Assembly (NCBI RefSeq): GCF_023221775.1
Contig: NZ_JAKUDS010000011.1
Span: 1 to 64,000, forward strand
Direction of reading: 5' to 3'
DNA from: Enterococcus cecorum
Lineage (GTDB): Bacteria > Bacillota > Bacilli > Lactobacillales > Enterococcaceae
Length of the DNA: 64,000 nucleotides
A model generated the notes under the pieces. That model worked only from the letters and a program-made list of their open reading frames with translations. It ran no database searches and was not told the origin of the DNA. A program made the translations under genes and the position numbers. Positions 9,440-18,463 of the stretch are shown here, one piece after another; positions within the stretch are counted from its first letter, which is position 1; every line of letters begins with the position of its first letter.

Positions 9440-9766
9440 ATGCAAAGAGTTGGAAACAAACATGATTGGCAGTTGTTAAAAAAACGTCTTCCTGGTTGGC
9501 AAGAAGCTTTCATGGCGTCCAGAATTAAGGAGTATACCAAGCTTTTGAGCGATGAGTCTAAATTGGCTTCTGATCGGTTTTGGCAATTAGATAAAATGAT
9601 CAAGGAAGATAGGAAAAAAACAGGTGTAATCGTCGAATTGTCGCCCTCAGACATGGATTTGATTCTATTAAACTTATTACGCGAAGGTGCGATTACAGAA
9701 AGTGATTTAGAAGGATTTAGTGAAGAATTAATCGAGGTAGTACGATATTTCTATAATAATGATTAG
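9440..9766 (+). CDS. Conserved hypothetical protein (108 residues)
   Basis: The protein is small, charged and probably helical. The start at ATG 9440 is preferred because GAAGGTG ends 6 nt upstream. The sequence has a KHDWQLLKKRLPGWQEAFM opening and a KEDRKKTGVIVELSPSDM segment. I recall similar short proteins in Firmicutes, sometimes labelled multidrug transporter in databases, but it has no membrane segment, so that label would be wrong. It runs into the next gene with a 10-bp gap and is probably the first member of a three-gene unit with the HIRAN protein and the 208-residue protein. Confidence 0.6.
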   Translation: MQRVGNKHDWQLLKKRLPGWQEAFMASRIKEYTKLLSDESKLASDRFWQLDKMIKEDRKKTGVIVELSPSDMDLILLNLLREGAITESDLEGFSEELIEVVRYFYNND

Positions 9767-9776
9767 GAGAGATAAC

Positions 9777-10130
9777 ATGAATACAATGCAATATCAACCA
9801 AGCCGCCATATTATGGATTTTCATTTGGCGGGCTTTGCTTACTGCGATGGCTTAGATGTCATTGAAGAATTAAGATTAGGACAAGCCGTTCAATTAGTCC
9901 GTGAAGAAGGCAATCCGCATGATCCAGATGCTGTGGCGGTACTTTACAAAAATACGAAAATCGGCTATGTGCCTGCACAGTACAATAGTCTTTTTAGCAC
10001 ATTACTATATTATGGTCATGGGGATATTTTGGAAGCACGGATTCAAATGGTGAATTTAGAAACCCATCCCGAACGTCAATTCAGAGTGGTTGTGAAAGTA
10101 ACGGATGCTAGAGGTGATGTAGGTGCGTAA
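9777..10130 (+). CDS. HIRAN-domain protein
   Basis: HIRAN domains bind DNA ends or stalled forks in helicases such as HLTF; in bacteria they also occur as small single-domain proteins of unclear role. This protein of 117 residues is almost only the domain: FHLAGFAYCDGLDVIEELRL, VQLVREEGNPHDPDAVAV (the diagnostic N-x-x-D-x-x-A-V) and TKIGYVPAQYN. AGGAGAG precedes ATG 9777; the upstream in-frame TTG/ATG candidates lie inside the previous gene. The stop overlaps the start of the next gene by 8 bp, suggesting coupled translation. Confidence 0.85.
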   Translation: MNTMQYQPSRHIMDFHLAGFAYCDGLDVIEELRLGQAVQLVREEGNPHDPDAVAVLYKNTKIGYVPAQYNSLFSTLLYYGHGDILEARIQMVNLETHPERQFRVVVKVTDARGDVGA

Positions 10131-10749
10131 AATAACTGACCTTTACCATGAATTTTTGCCAAATGTACCCGGAATGGCTAATTGGTACTTTGATTTTGAT
10201 GTAAATCTATTTGACAATCAATCAAAAGCTGAGCCTTATGCAAAAAAATTAGTCTTATTCCATGCCAAGACAAAAGAAATTTTTACGGTGTATGAAGCGA
10301 GTGAGCAGCAAGTCATTTCGAATGTTGCGACGCCAGAATTTGACGGGGGAAAGCTGTATTTTTTAGTCTTAGATCAAGCAGAAAATCAAATTTTATTTAT
10401 GAGCTACAGACTGAGTACCCAAGAAGTCATGAAAGAGATGCAAATTTCATCTGAGCATGCGCCATTTGCACGATTGCAAATTTATGGATTTCCTGTTCTT
10501 TTGGCTGAAGAAGATTTTGACAATGAAAAACTCGAAATTTATTATCCAAAAAGATTTAGCTTACCACTTTTAGAGCAGGAGAGCTTTGAATGCCAGGAAG
10601 GAGAGCACTACTATTTCTCAAAGTGGTTAGCAGATGAATCACTTCCACGTCGTCATGCTTATTTAGTTAAAAATGCAAAAGGACAAGTAGTAGAAGAAGG
10701 AATTGGACGGATTATGCGCTTTGAAAATGGTGAGTTTATGATTGTTTAG
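10123..10749 (+). CDS. Hypothetical protein (208 residues)
   Basis: It begins with GTG at 10123 inside the end of the HIRAN gene, with AGAGGTGAT 6-14 nt upstream. The product is soluble and acidic and alternates predicted strands and short loops, for example KLYFLVLDQAENQILFMSY and LEIYYPKRFSLP, like a beta-propeller or beta-sandwich fragment. I do not recognise the family. A strong terminator follows, so it is the last gene of the unit starting at 9440. Confidence 0.6.
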   Translation: MRKITDLYHEFLPNVPGMANWYFDFDVNLFDNQSKAEPYAKKLVLFHAKTKEIFTVYEASEQQVISNVATPEFDGGKLYFLVLDQAENQILFMSYRLSTQEVMKEMQISSEHAPFARLQIYGFPVLLAEEDFDNEKLEIYYPKRFSLPLLEQESFECQEGEHYYFSKWLADESLPRRHAYLVKNAKGQVVEEGIGRIMRFENGEFMIV

Positions 10750-10755
10750 TATGGT

Positions 10756-10797
10756 TGATAGTTATAGTTTCTAGCTATAACTATCAGCTGTTTTTTT
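10756..10797 (+). terminator. Rho-independent terminator
   Basis: A perfect 12-bp stem (TGATAGTTATAG against CTATAACTATCA) with a 7-nt loop is followed a few bases later by T7. Confidence 0.85.
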
Positions 10798-10800
10798 CTA

Positions 10801-10830
10801 TTACATTCATAAATAAACTCGTGTTATGAT
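10801..10830 (+). promoter_or_regulatory. Promoter of mmuP-mmuM
   Basis: TTACAT (10801-10806), an 18-bp spacer, then TATGAT (10825-10830), 30 bp ahead of the permease ATG. No riboswitch or T-box fits in the short leader. Confidence 0.5.
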
Positions 10831-10860
10831 AATCACATCAACTTTACGAGAGGTGTTTGA

Positions 10861-12237
10861 ATGGAAAATCATCATTATCAAGAAGAAGGACAATTTCAAC
10901 GCAAAATGACCAGCCGCCATCTATTTATGCTTTCATTAGGTGGAGTTATTGGGACTGGTTTATTTTTGAGTTCAGGATATACCATCTCGCAAGCAGGGCC
11001 ATTTGGTGCGATACTGTCTTATTTAGTTGGGGCTGTAGTGGTTTATTTGGTGATGTTATCACTTGGCGAATTAGCGGTTGCGATGCCTGTCACGGGTTCC
11101 TTTCATACCTATGCAACAAAATTTATTAGTCCTGGTACCGGTTTTACGGTGGCGTGGCTCTATTGGATTTGTTGGACGGTGGCACTTGGGACGGAATTTT
11201 TGGGAGCAGGAATGTTGATGGGACGTTGGTTTCCACATATTCCCGCTTGGATTTTCGCTGCGATATTTGCGACGATTATCTTTGGTTTAAATGCTTTATC
11301 CGTGCGCTTATTTGCTGAAGCGGAATTTTATTTTTCAAGTATTAAAGTATTAACGATTATTATTTTTATTATTTTGGGAACATTAGCCATTTTTGGTGTT
11401 TTACCATATGAAGGCAGTCATCAAGCACCATATTTTCATAATTTAACAGCGCAAGGTTTATTTCCAAATGGGATGGTTGCGCTTGTTTCAGTGATGTTAA
11501 GTGTAAACTATGCCTTCTCCGGGACAGAATTAATTGGGATTGCAGCGGGTGAGACAGAAAATCCAAAAGAAGCAGTCCCACGTGCGATTCATACTACAAT
11601 TGGTCGTTTGGTGATTTTCTTTGTATTAACGATTGTTGTTTTAGCAAGTTTATTGCCGATGAAAGAAGCAGGTGTAACAGATGCACCATTTGTACTAGTC
11701 TTTGATAAAATTGGTATTCCTTTTGCAGCTGATATTATGAATTTCGTAATCTTAACAGCGATATTATCCGCAGGCAATTCTGGATTATATGCCTCTAGCC
11801 GTATGTTATGGTCACTAGCCAATGAAGGAATGTTATCGAAAAAAATCGTGCGTATCAATGAACATGGTGTACCCATGCGCGCTTTATTACTATCAATGAT
11901 TGGTGCCTTGTTAGCTTTGTTTGCGAGTGTTTATGCGGCGGATACGGTCTTTTTAGCTTTAGTCTCGATTGCTGGTTTTGCTGTAGTTGCTGTATGGCTT
12001 TCAATTCCAATTGCGCAGATTCGATTCCGCAAAGAATTTTTAAAAACGCATGATCTCAGCGAATTGAGCTATCAAACACCATTTACCCCGGTTTTACCTT
12101 ATATCACGGTCATTTTACTTGGTATTTCTATCATTGGTATTGCCTGGGATGCATCCCAAAGAGCGGGATTGTATTTTGGCATTCCATTTATTATTTTGTG
12201 TTATGCTTACCACTATTGGAAGTTTAAAAAGTTTTAG
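10861..12237 (+). CDS. mmuP: Amino acid permease, probable S-methylmethionine transporter
   Basis: This 458-residue membrane protein of the APC superfamily has about 12 hydrophobic helices. The N-terminal segment [20 protein letters not shown] is the family signature on helix 1 (G-G-x-I-G-T-G), and [20 protein letters not shown] marks the helix 6 region with its PKEA motif. Substrate choice comes from context: only 11 bp separates it from a homocysteine S-methyltransferase gene, as in mmuP-mmuM of other bacteria, where the pair imports S-methylmethionine and uses it to make methionine. Another amino acid would be possible without that neighbour. Confidence 0.8.
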   Translation: MENHHYQEEGQFQRKMTSRHLFMLSLGGVIGTGLFLSSGYTISQAGPFGAILSYLVGAVVVYLVMLSLGELAVAMPVTGSFHTYATKFISPGTGFTVAWLYWICWTVALGTEFLGAGMLMGRWFPHIPAWIFAAIFATIIFGLNALSVRLFAEAEFYFSSIKVLTIIIFIILGTLAIFGVLPYEGSHQAPYFHNLTAQGLFPNGMVALVSVMLSVNYAFSGTELIGIAAGETENPKEAVPRAIHTTIGRLVIFFVLTIVVLASLLPMKEAGVTDAPFVLVFDKIGIPFAADIMNFVILTAILSAGNSGLYASSRMLWSLANEGMLSKKIVRINEHGVPMRALLLSMIGALLALFASVYAADTVFLALVSIAGFAVVAVWLSIPIAQIRFRKEFLKTHDLSELSYQTPFTPVLPYITVILLGISIIGIAWDASQRAGLYFGIPFIILCYAYHYWKFKKF

Positions 12238-12248
12238 AGGTGAATGAG

Positions 12249-13208
12249 ATGGGACGATTAAAGGAATTATTAGCACAAAAGCAAATATTGGTTTTACACG
12301 GACCGCTTGGCACTGAGTTAGAAGCGATGGGCTATGATGTCTCAGGAAAACTCTGGTCGGCCAAATATCTGTTAGAAAAGCCAGAAGTGATTCAAGAATT
12401 ACACGAAATTTACCTTAATAATGGCAGCAATATCCTAACCACTTCAACCTATCAAGCGACGATTCCTGGACTTGAAGCAGCGGGACTAAATCCAGAACAA
12501 GCGGCTGATATTATTCGCTTAACAGTTCAATTAGCACATCAAGCTCGCGATAATTATTGGCAAAATTTGTCAGATGAACAAAAGAACCAAACCATTTATC
12601 CGTTAATCTCAGGAGATGTGGGACCTTATGCCGCTTACTTAGCCGATGGTTCAGAGTATAACGGTCAATACGGGGATGTGACCTTACAAGAGTTGAAGGA
12701 TTTCCACCGTCCGCGCATCCAACTCTTTTTAGAACAAGAAGTGGATATGTTGGCTTTAGAAACTATTCCGAATAGGTTAGAAGTCCAAGCGTTGACAGAA
12801 CTATTAAGCGAAGAATTCCCACAAGTTGAAGCATATATGAGTTTCACCGCGCAAAAAGTGGGTATGATATCAGATGGCACAGCATTAAAAGACGTGATTG
12901 CTTTGGTGGAGGATTGCCCACAAATTTTAGCAGTTGGTTTTAACTGTACGCAACCACAACTATATGATGACTTATTACAAGAAACCCGCATTTTATCATC
13001 TAAGCCACTGGTTACTTATCCAAACTCTGGTGAAACCTATGATGGCGCGACCCAAACTTGGCACCACAGCCATGAAGGGGAAGGTTCTTTAGTTGATCAA
13101 TCATTAAACTGGATTCATTTAGGTGCACAAATTGTTGGCGGCTGTTGTCGTACAAGACCTGCAGAGATTGCCGCACTCGCCCAAGCAGTTCGCAAACAAA
13201 ATGAGTAA
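12249..13208 (+). CDS. mmuM: Homocysteine S-methyltransferase
   Basis: It transfers a methyl group from S-methylmethionine (or S-adenosylmethionine) to homocysteine, giving methionine. The protein has 319 residues and the methyltransferase barrel motifs: LHGPLGTELEAMGYD at the start (most relatives have DGA/DGG in place of HGP), GFNCTQPQ with the first zinc cysteine near residue 230, and VGGCCRTRPAEI with the two adjacent zinc cysteines near the end. I chose ATG 12249, with AGAGGTGAA upstream, over the GTG at 12240. It is the second gene of the pair with the permease; the zinc ligands are complete, so the enzyme should be active. Confidence 0.9.
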   Translation: MGRLKELLAQKQILVLHGPLGTELEAMGYDVSGKLWSAKYLLEKPEVIQELHEIYLNNGSNILTTSTYQATIPGLEAAGLNPEQAADIIRLTVQLAHQARDNYWQNLSDEQKNQTIYPLISGDVGPYAAYLADGSEYNGQYGDVTLQELKDFHRPRIQLFLEQEVDMLALETIPNRLEVQALTELLSEEFPQVEAYMSFTAQKVGMISDGTALKDVIALVEDCPQILAVGFNCTQPQLYDDLLQETRILSSKPLVTYPNSGETYDGATQTWHHSHEGEGSLVDQSLNWIHLGAQIVGGCCRTRPAEIAALAQAVRKQNE

Positions 13209-13210
13209 GC

Positions 13211-13238
13211 TTGTCGGATTTTTTCAAAGTGATATAAT
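13211..13238 (+). promoter_or_regulatory. Promoter of the arginase-like gene
   Basis: TTGTCG (13211-13216), a 16-bp spacer and a consensus TATAAT (13233-13238), 30 bp before the ATG. Confidence 0.6.
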
Positions 13239-13268
13239 AGATGTAATCTTATATAAGAAGGCGATACA

Positions 13269-14009
13269 ATGAGTGAAAATTATATATTGGATTTTAATGG
13301 AGACTATGAGGATTATCCAAATTTTACTCATTTCAATTGTAGTCAAGTTTTAGGAAGCCGTTTGATTTGTTCGGATGAAGCTCAGGAAAAATTAAACCAA
13401 TTGATTGCACATCATGGCATTTCTGGCGTACATTTCTTGGATTCTGGCGATTATCACTATATCACGAAATTGATGTGCGACCAGATACATGAGCCGTTTG
13501 ATTTGGTCTTATTTGATCATCATACCGATATGAAAGATGCGGTTTTTGGCGAGATGTTAACTTGTGGCGATTGGGTCAGAAATTGTATTGAGGAAAATTC
13601 GCGGCTCCATCAAGTCATTGTTGCTGGTCCGAGTCAAAAAGCTTTTCTACAAGTAGACTTTCATAGCCAAAAACTAAAAGCCATTACCGAAGAAGATTTT
13701 ATGAGTCACAAAGCGATGGCTAAACTTGCTTATTATCAGTCAGATTTACCACTGTATTTGTCCGTGGATAAGGATATTTTAACAAAAAAGGATGCAGTGA
13801 CGAATTGGAATCAAGGGCAACTAGATATATCTACCTTGCAGCAAAGTCTTCGTCAGGTCCTCAGTCATCAACGTTTAATTGGAGCCGATATTTGTGGGAT
13901 GCCTGAAGAATGTCCCTCACTTGCCGAGCAATTAATAGCCGAACAAATTAATCGTCAATCTGATGAAAAAATAGCAAAAATTATTCAGCCTTATCTAAAG
14001 GTTTCATAA
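13269..14009 (+). CDS. Arginase-fold (ureohydrolase-like) protein
   Basis: The 246-residue protein shows metal-binding motifs of the arginase/histone-deacetylase fold: HFLDSGDYHY (residues 56-65), LVLFDHHTDM (about 81-90, the D-x-H-x-D-like motif), and LYLSVDKDIL (about 166-175, the S-x-D-x-D-like motif). These could hold a two-metal centre. It is shorter than true arginases (about 300 residues), and I cannot tell its substrate. GAAGG lies 7 nt before the ATG. It has its own promoter and terminator, so it is a single-gene unit. Confidence 0.7.
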   Translation: MSENYILDFNGDYEDYPNFTHFNCSQVLGSRLICSDEAQEKLNQLIAHHGISGVHFLDSGDYHYITKLMCDQIHEPFDLVLFDHHTDMKDAVFGEMLTCGDWVRNCIEENSRLHQVIVAGPSQKAFLQVDFHSQKLKAITEEDFMSHKAMAKLAYYQSDLPLYLSVDKDILTKKDAVTNWNQGQLDISTLQQSLRQVLSHQRLIGADICGMPEECPSLAEQLIAEQINRQSDEKIAKIIQPYLKVS

Positions 14010-14015
14010 TTGATG

Positions 14016-14045
14016 TAAAAAGTTGTCTATAGGGCAGCTTTTTTG
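14016..14045 (+). terminator. Rho-independent terminator
   Basis: AAAAAGTTGTC pairs with GGCAGCTTTTTT (with G-U pairs) across a short loop, directly after the arginase-like gene. Confidence 0.75.
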
Positions 14046-14105
14046 TTTTTCTATGGCTAGTAAAATGACAGACTTCATAGTATGATTAGATTACGAGGTG
14101 AGGTC

Positions 14106-14732
14106 ATGTTTCAAATCCATTATATGGGAAAGTATAAAGACGAATCGCAATTAATTAAAAATCAGCCCTATCCTTATCAAGCCACGCAATTTAAGGAAAG
14201 TGACAATCTGAATAAAATCTTTCTACAAGGTTTACTCATTGGACTTCCGTTATTTATTGTTATGTTTGCTGCAGGAATTTACCGGATTTCTTCCATAGAT
14301 TACCAATGGATTTTGAATTTTAATTGGCTGACGGCAGGGATTGTGTATTTTTTTCTGATGTACCCGTTGATGATCATTCACGAAGTCATTCACGCATTAT
14401 GTTTTCCAATTCAGGCGAGAAAAGAAATTTGGAATTATCTTGAGCAAGGGGCGATGTTTGTTTATTGTGAGGAAAAGGTCGGTAAGTTACGCTTTATCTT
14501 GATGTCACTGGCGCCAGCACTTGTTTTAGGAATCCTTCCATTTCTGATTTGGTATGTCATCGCTTCATCTCTTAACGTCGAAGCATCTGTGTGTTGGGCA
14601 TTGCTCAGCTTAACGATGACTGCTAGTGCCGTTGGTGATTTTGTCAATGTGTACCATGCCATTCGTCAAGTACCTAAACATGCGAAAATTTTTAACTATG
14701 GTTTTCACAGTTTCTGGATTGAGGAGGAGTAA
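14106..14732 (+). CDS. DUF3267-type membrane metalloprotease-like protein
   Basis: This 208-residue protein has about four hydrophobic segments (residues 38-60, 75-95, 133-153, 160-180). Just after the second comes HEVIHALCFP, an H-E-x-x-H zinc-protease motif as in the DUF3267 family. A membrane location and a protease-like active site are inferred; no target is known. I chose ATG 14106 with GAGGTGAGG upstream over the earlier in-frame ATG at 14082. It overlaps or abuts the next two small genes, so 14106-15664 looks like one transcript. Confidence 0.75.
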   Translation: MFQIHYMGKYKDESQLIKNQPYPYQATQFKESDNLNKIFLQGLLIGLPLFIVMFAAGIYRISSIDYQWILNFNWLTAGIVYFFLMYPLMIIHEVIHALCFPIQARKEIWNYLEQGAMFVYCEEKVGKLRFILMSLAPALVLGILPFLIWYVIASSLNVEASVCWALLSLTMTASAVGDFVNVYHAIRQVPKHAKIFNYGFHSFWIEEE

Positions 14733-14733
14733 C

Positions 14734-14940
14734 ATGGATTATTCAATGGATGAATTAAAAGAAGCAAAACGTCAAATTGATTCGACCTTACATAAATTAG
14801 CAGAAGTGGTCAAAACCTTTGAACAAAAGGAAAATCCCAAACGCTATCAATCGCAAATCACTTTGGCCAAACGACGCATCCAAGCTTTTACTATAGCGAA
14901 TGAATTAATTGAAAGAGAAATGGCGATGTCAAATGAATGA
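14734..14940 (+). CDS. Small helical conserved protein (68 residues)
   Basis: It starts at ATG 14734 with a strong GAGGAGGAG, one base after the previous stop. The sequence is nearly all helix-forming and charged (ELKEAKRQIDSTLHKLAEVV, then SQITLAKRRIQAFTIANELI), consistent with a two-helix hairpin or short coiled coil. I recall similar proteins in other Firmicutes but no function. The stop overlaps the start of the next gene (ATGAATGA). Confidence 0.65.
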   Translation: MDYSMDELKEAKRQIDSTLHKLAEVVKTFEQKENPKRYQSQITLAKRRIQAFTIANELIEREMAMSNE

Positions 14941-15664
14941 ACAACTAGAAACGAGATATCCAAATATTCACTCTATAACGTTAGAGATTGGAGGATATTT
15001 TCAAGGGTATTTAATCATTCGTGCGGATCTTATCAATGGAGTAATAGATTGGCAGCATTCATTAGATGATTTTGCAGGACATCATTTTTTAACTACTAAA
15101 GAGTTACATGAGTTTATCCAAATTATACAAAAATGTAAAATTGATACATGGGATAATAAATATAGGGATGAAAATATTTTTGATGGTCAGGATTGGCAGT
15201 TATTAATAGAAACAAAAGATGAAATAATCAGAAAGTCTGGTGTTAACGCCTATCCGGACACTTGGATGCCATTTAAAGAAGTGATGCACCAGTTTGTGAT
15301 AATTCCTAATTGTTTTACAAAATACCAAGGGGAAGATATCTTGCATCATTTGCTTGTGGCGTGGAATAACTACAATCTAATGAAGTTTCGTCGCTGTTTC
15401 TATAAAAATTCCAAGATGATCTTTAATAATAACTGGTATGATGAAGCGCAAATCATTGAACTTGTTAAAAGAATATTTAAAGAAAAGTCTAATCCACAAT
15501 ATGATATTCGACAAGCATTTTCTCGAATTATTGATGAAAATGTCATATTTATTTCCTTTCAGATTGTTCAGACAAAAAATGAGCGTATCTTATACAATGG
15601 TTTATTAGTGCTTGTTAAGATAAATAATGCTTGGAAGGTTGCTACTTTAAAAATTGATGAATAG
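14933..15664 (+). CDS. Hypothetical protein with possible NTF2/SnoaL-like C-terminal domain
   Basis: The ATG at 14933 overlaps the previous stop. Its 243 residues fall into two parts. The first 120 (HSITLEIGGYFQGYLIIRAD, LDDFAGHHFLTTKELHEF) look like an unrecognised alpha/beta domain. From about residue 135 the sequence (HLLVAWNNYNLMKFRRCF, NNWYDEAQIIELVKRIF, ending LLVLVKINNAWKVATLKID) has the pattern of a cystatin-like NTF2/SnoaL fold: helix, substrate loop and long strands ending in W-K-V. The fold call is by pattern only. Its place in a probable three-gene unit gives no clear role. Confidence 0.55.
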   Translation: MNEQLETRYPNIHSITLEIGGYFQGYLIIRADLINGVIDWQHSLDDFAGHHFLTTKELHEFIQIIQKCKIDTWDNKYRDENIFDGQDWQLLIETKDEIIRKSGVNAYPDTWMPFKEVMHQFVIIPNCFTKYQGEDILHHLLVAWNNYNLMKFRRCFYKNSKMIFNNNWYDEAQIIELVKRIFKEKSNPQYDIRQAFSRIIDENVIFISFQIVQTKNERILYNGLLVLVKINNAWKVATLKIDE

Positions 15665-15712
15665 CAAAATCATCAAATATATGATTAAGTAATTTTGAGG
15701 TGATATTTTTTC

Positions 15713-16168
15713 ATGAGTAGAGTTGAAAAATGTACATTAACGAATATGTGTATGATTCAAAAAGGCAATCAAGTCTTGGTGCAAAATCGTTTGAATCCGA
15801 ATTGGCCAGGCATCGTATTTCCTGGTGGTCATGTTGAAGAAGCGGAAAGTTTGGTCGATTCAGTTATCCGCGAAATCAAAGAAGAAACTGGACTGACCTT
15901 GCATAGTGTCATGCTTTGTGGTGTGAAGCAATTCTATATGGCTGATAAACAAACTAGGTATTTGGTCTTTTTATATCGTAGTGATGATTTTTCTGGGGAG
16001 CTCCAATCCTCAAACGAAGGCGAGGTTTACTGGCTAGATCGTGATGAATTAGAAAAGCAAACATTGGCACATGGTTTTGATACAATGATTCCAATCTTTG
16101 AAAATCCAAACCTATCCGAAAATTTTCATCAAAAAATTGATGGCAAATGGCAGGTAGAAAATAAATAA
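15713..16168 (+). CDS. NUDIX hydrolase (MutT-like)
   Basis: It hydrolyses a nucleoside diphosphate linked to another group, possibly oxidised dGTP. The 151-residue protein has a complete Nudix box, GGHVEEAESLVDSVIREIKEETG (about residues 42-64), with the expected G-x5-E-x7-R-E-x2-E-E. The preceding VQNRLNPNWPGIVFPGG fits 8-oxo-dGTPase-type members. GAGGTGAT is 9 nt ahead of ATG 15713. It stands alone. Confidence 0.85.
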   Translation: MSRVEKCTLTNMCMIQKGNQVLVQNRLNPNWPGIVFPGGHVEEAESLVDSVIREIKEETGLTLHSVMLCGVKQFYMADKQTRYLVFLYRSDDFSGELQSSNEGEVYWLDRDELEKQTLAHGFDTMIPIFENPNLSENFHQKIDGKWQVENK

Positions 16169-16386
16169 TATCGGGAGAAAATGCGATGGGGGATGTTATC
16201 AATTTAAATAATGAGGTTCAAAATATCAATATATTCAGAAGATGAATGATATGATTCAGATTTATAATCATACAGATGAAATTTGCTTTGATAATGAAAA
16301 TATTTATCTTATTTCAAATTAATGATAGATTTTCACTAATATCAAAGACAGTCGGACAGTAAATAGTATAGAGGAGTGACAAAATA
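16169..16386. other. Short intergenic region with possible gene debris
   Basis: Only two tiny frames occur (16186-16245 and 16252-16323), neither with similarity I recognise or a good ribosome binding site. Given the decay around it this may be gene debris. GAGGAG at 16371-16376 serves the next gene. Confidence 0.3.
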
Positions 16387-16845
16387 ATGAAAGATATACT
16401 TTATCCGTTTGAACATAAACTAATTCCTTCCGTGTTTTACCAAAAACAGGATGGCTTTATTAAAGCAGTTTTGAGTAATAAAGAATTATTGTATCAAATA
16501 TTAAATGATATGTTTATTGAAAATGAAATCGAAAATCCTTATACGCCAGAAGATGTTCCAATTTCTGTCATTAAATTACATGATACACTATTTGTATTGA
16601 AGATTACCTATCCGGAACCTGAAGAAGTGCCATTATGTTTTTGTTCTTACATCTTTTTTACTCCAGAATTTAATCATTTAGCTTATTTTTGTGTAGAAAA
16701 AGGTGAGGGCCGCGCTTTTCTATGCCGATGGACACAAGAGAGTAATCATGAAAACTTTGGTGAAGTAGCTATGGATGAACAAGGACAGATCTTACAATGT
16801 CTCAATATTTATCTTGATATGCGTGAAAAAGAGTTAGCAGAGTAA
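16387..16845 (+). CDS. Hypothetical protein (152 residues)
   Basis: This is a soluble acidic protein with a GAGGAG ribosome binding site. It shows alternating helices and strands (SNKELLYQILNDMFIENEIE, then VIKLHDTLFVLKITYPEPEEV and CFCSYIFFTPEFNHLAYFCV). I do not recognise the family; composition and length resemble the small single-domain immunity or accessory proteins common in such regions, but nothing proves that. The following DNA holds a GNAT fragment on the same strand. Confidence 0.55.
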   Translation: MKDILYPFEHKLIPSVFYQKQDGFIKAVLSNKELLYQILNDMFIENEIENPYTPEDVPISVIKLHDTLFVLKITYPEPEEVPLCFCSYIFFTPEFNHLAYFCVEKGEGRAFLCRWTQESNHENFGEVAMDEQGQILQCLNIYLDMREKELAE

Positions 16846-16867
16846 TAATTATAAGATAAAACATAAG

Positions 16868-17023
16868 GTTTTGATAGGTACTTTGAAGGATGATGAAACG
16901 AGGCTTGAATTTTTACGTAAAAACGGCTTTAAATCAGAGCCTTCTGAAAAATTACCCTTTGTGGATGACCGAAAAGATGTACACTATTATCGCTTGCTTG
17001 AGCGTTTTTGGGACAGTTATTAA
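16868..17023 (+). pseudogene. 3' remnant of an acetyltransferase-like gene
   Basis: A 51-codon frame ends at TAA 17021-17023. It lacks a plausible start and reads TRLEFLRKNGFKSEPSEKLP, then FVDDRKDVHYYRLLERFW. The F-L-x-K-N-G-F ... Y-Y-R-L pattern is typical of the last motif of GNAT enzymes. No upstream part of such a domain is found, so the 5' portion has been deleted. The last 16 bp overlap the long frame of the next gene, but that gene's better start is downstream. Confidence 0.5.
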
Positions 17024-17046
17024 CATATTACGAAATGAGGGATTCG

Positions 17047-17538
17047 ATGCGTACCGACTTATTTATTAATAAAGAAGACCAATTAAATCAAGAAATCTTA
17101 AACTACTTCGAACGGATGAAATTCTCAGGCGTTGAGCATTATTTTTGTTGCTGGTCCTATGGTTGGGCGAGAATCTTTCATCAAATGGATCGTTGGACAG
17201 GAATCACTACGACGACCGTATCCCCAATTATCCAAATGATATTGCGCTGTTATTTGCTCATTTTTACCAAAGATGAAATTCTGATAAAGCGTGTGAAGTT
17301 ATTTGGTAAAGAGAGCCTACCAGCGAATTCAGATAACAAACATTTGGTGCGATTGTCTCGAAAAAATATCCAATCGTTACAAGTCAAACCGATAAAGAGT
17401 AGATTTATTGGTGAAGACGGATATGAAATTATGATTCAAGCGGACAAAAAATATTATTTTGAAATTCACAATCTTACTGACAATAGCTTTTCTGCTGTAC
17501 AATTCAAACAGATGTTGCGACAAGGATATTTTGAGTGA
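17047..17538 (+). CDS. Hypothetical protein (163 residues)
   Basis: I take ATG 17047 as the start, with GAGGGA upstream, over the TTG at 17008, which lies in the GNAT remnant. The product (MRTDLFINKEDQLNQEILNY at the start, FCCWSYGWARIFHQMDRW at about residues 35-52) is soluble. Near the end, YEIMIQADKKYYFEIHN and SAVQFKQMLRQGYF suggest a PH- or YokE-like beta barrel that ends in a helix. No named family is recognised. It lies next to gene debris and may itself be a truncated gene. Confidence 0.5.
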   Translation: MRTDLFINKEDQLNQEILNYFERMKFSGVEHYFCCWSYGWARIFHQMDRWTGITTTTVSPIIQMILRCYLLIFTKDEILIKRVKLFGKESLPANSDNKHLVRLSRKNIQSLQVKPIKSRFIGEDGYEIMIQADKKYYFEIHNLTDNSFSAVQFKQMLRQGYFE

Positions 17539-17913
17539 AAATGATATAAAAATTGGTGTTTTTACTTGAAATAGATTCAACAAATGAGCATAATAAATTT
17601 GTAGATGAGTGGTCGGCTCATGGTCAATCTGATATTAATCTTGAACATAAGGGTCAAGTGGTGGTGGACACCGGAATAAACCGACTAATAAGAACGACTC
17701 ACACAGGTATTGGTGGGCCGTTTTTTTATATACAGTAATCTTAAGTATAAATTAGGAGACAAATTTAGACTCAAAATCATCAATTTTTTGAAAATATAAA
17801 GTCAGGTATCTTTTGCCTGGCTTTTTTAATAAATACTGTTGTGTAACCGTTACAAACTTGATAAAATAAATTAAAAGCAACAATTATGAATGAACTAAGT
17901 GAGGTGTAACTGT
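17539..17913. other. Intergenic region, no supported gene
   Basis: There is one 61-codon frame (17553-17738) without a ribosome binding site; its tail (RTTHTGIGGPFFYIQ) and the T7 after GGGCCG suggest debris or a terminator rather than a gene. A clear terminator lies at 17799-17827. A GAGGTG at 17901-17906 serves the next gene. Confidence 0.5.
17799..17827 (+). terminator. Rho-independent terminator
   Basis: AAGTCAGG pairs with CCTGGCTT around an 8- to 9-nt loop, followed by T6. Confidence 0.8.
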
Positions 17914-18462
17914 ATGAAAATGACGACTGAAAGATTACTACTCAGACCATGGGAAGATAGCGATGCAGCTAATCTATATCAATATGCCAAAGATCCACAA
18001 GTTGGTCCGCGAGCAGGTTGGCCACCACATGAAAGACAAGCCCAAAGTTTAGCAATCATTCAGACTGTGCTGCGTGATCCGTATTCTTTTGCTGTATGTC
18101 TAAAGGAAAGCGGAGAAATGATTGGTGCCATTGGATTTCATGACTCGCATTCGCCACACATTCATACTGAAAATCATGAAAAAGAGTTAGGATACTGGTT
18201 AGGCGTACCGTTTTGGGGACAAGGACTGATGCCAGAAGCAATCGAGGCGATGTTGGCTTTTGGATTTGAAGAATTATTACTAAATACGATTTGGTGTGGC
18301 TACTATGAAGGAAATGAACAATCCAAACGTGCACAAGAAAAATGTGGCTTTACCTATCATCATACACTCGAAAATGTCGATGTACCATTGCTCAAAGAAG
18401 TCCGTACCGAGCATTTCACTCGATTAACCAAAGAAGCATGGCAAGCGAAAAGAGGAAAATAA
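17914..18462 (+). CDS. RimJ/RimL-like N-acetyltransferase
   Basis: This 182-residue protein belongs to the GNAT subgroup that includes ribosomal-protein acetyltransferases. Diagnostic parts are TTERLLLRPWEDSDAANLYQ at the start, ELGYWLGVPFWGQGLMPEAI (about residues 92-111, acetyl-CoA binding) and NEQSKRAQEKCGFTYHHTLE (about 133-152). ATG 17914 follows GAGGTG at good spacing; an in-frame upstream codon at 17899 lies before this site. Its stop is one base ahead of the next ATG, so the two are probably one transcript. The substrate is unknown. Confidence 0.85.
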   Translation: MKMTTERLLLRPWEDSDAANLYQYAKDPQVGPRAGWPPHERQAQSLAIIQTVLRDPYSFAVCLKESGEMIGAIGFHDSHSPHIHTENHEKELGYWLGVPFWGQGLMPEAIEAMLAFGFEELLLNTIWCGYYEGNEQSKRAQEKCGFTYHHTLENVDVPLLKEVRTEHFTRLTKEAWQAKRGK

Positions 18463-18463
18463 A

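Noticed and set aside
17553-17738. 61-codon frame ending RTTHTGIGGPFFYIQ
   Set aside because: No ribosome binding site, no recognisable domain, and its end runs into a T7 tract; more likely debris or terminator sequence.
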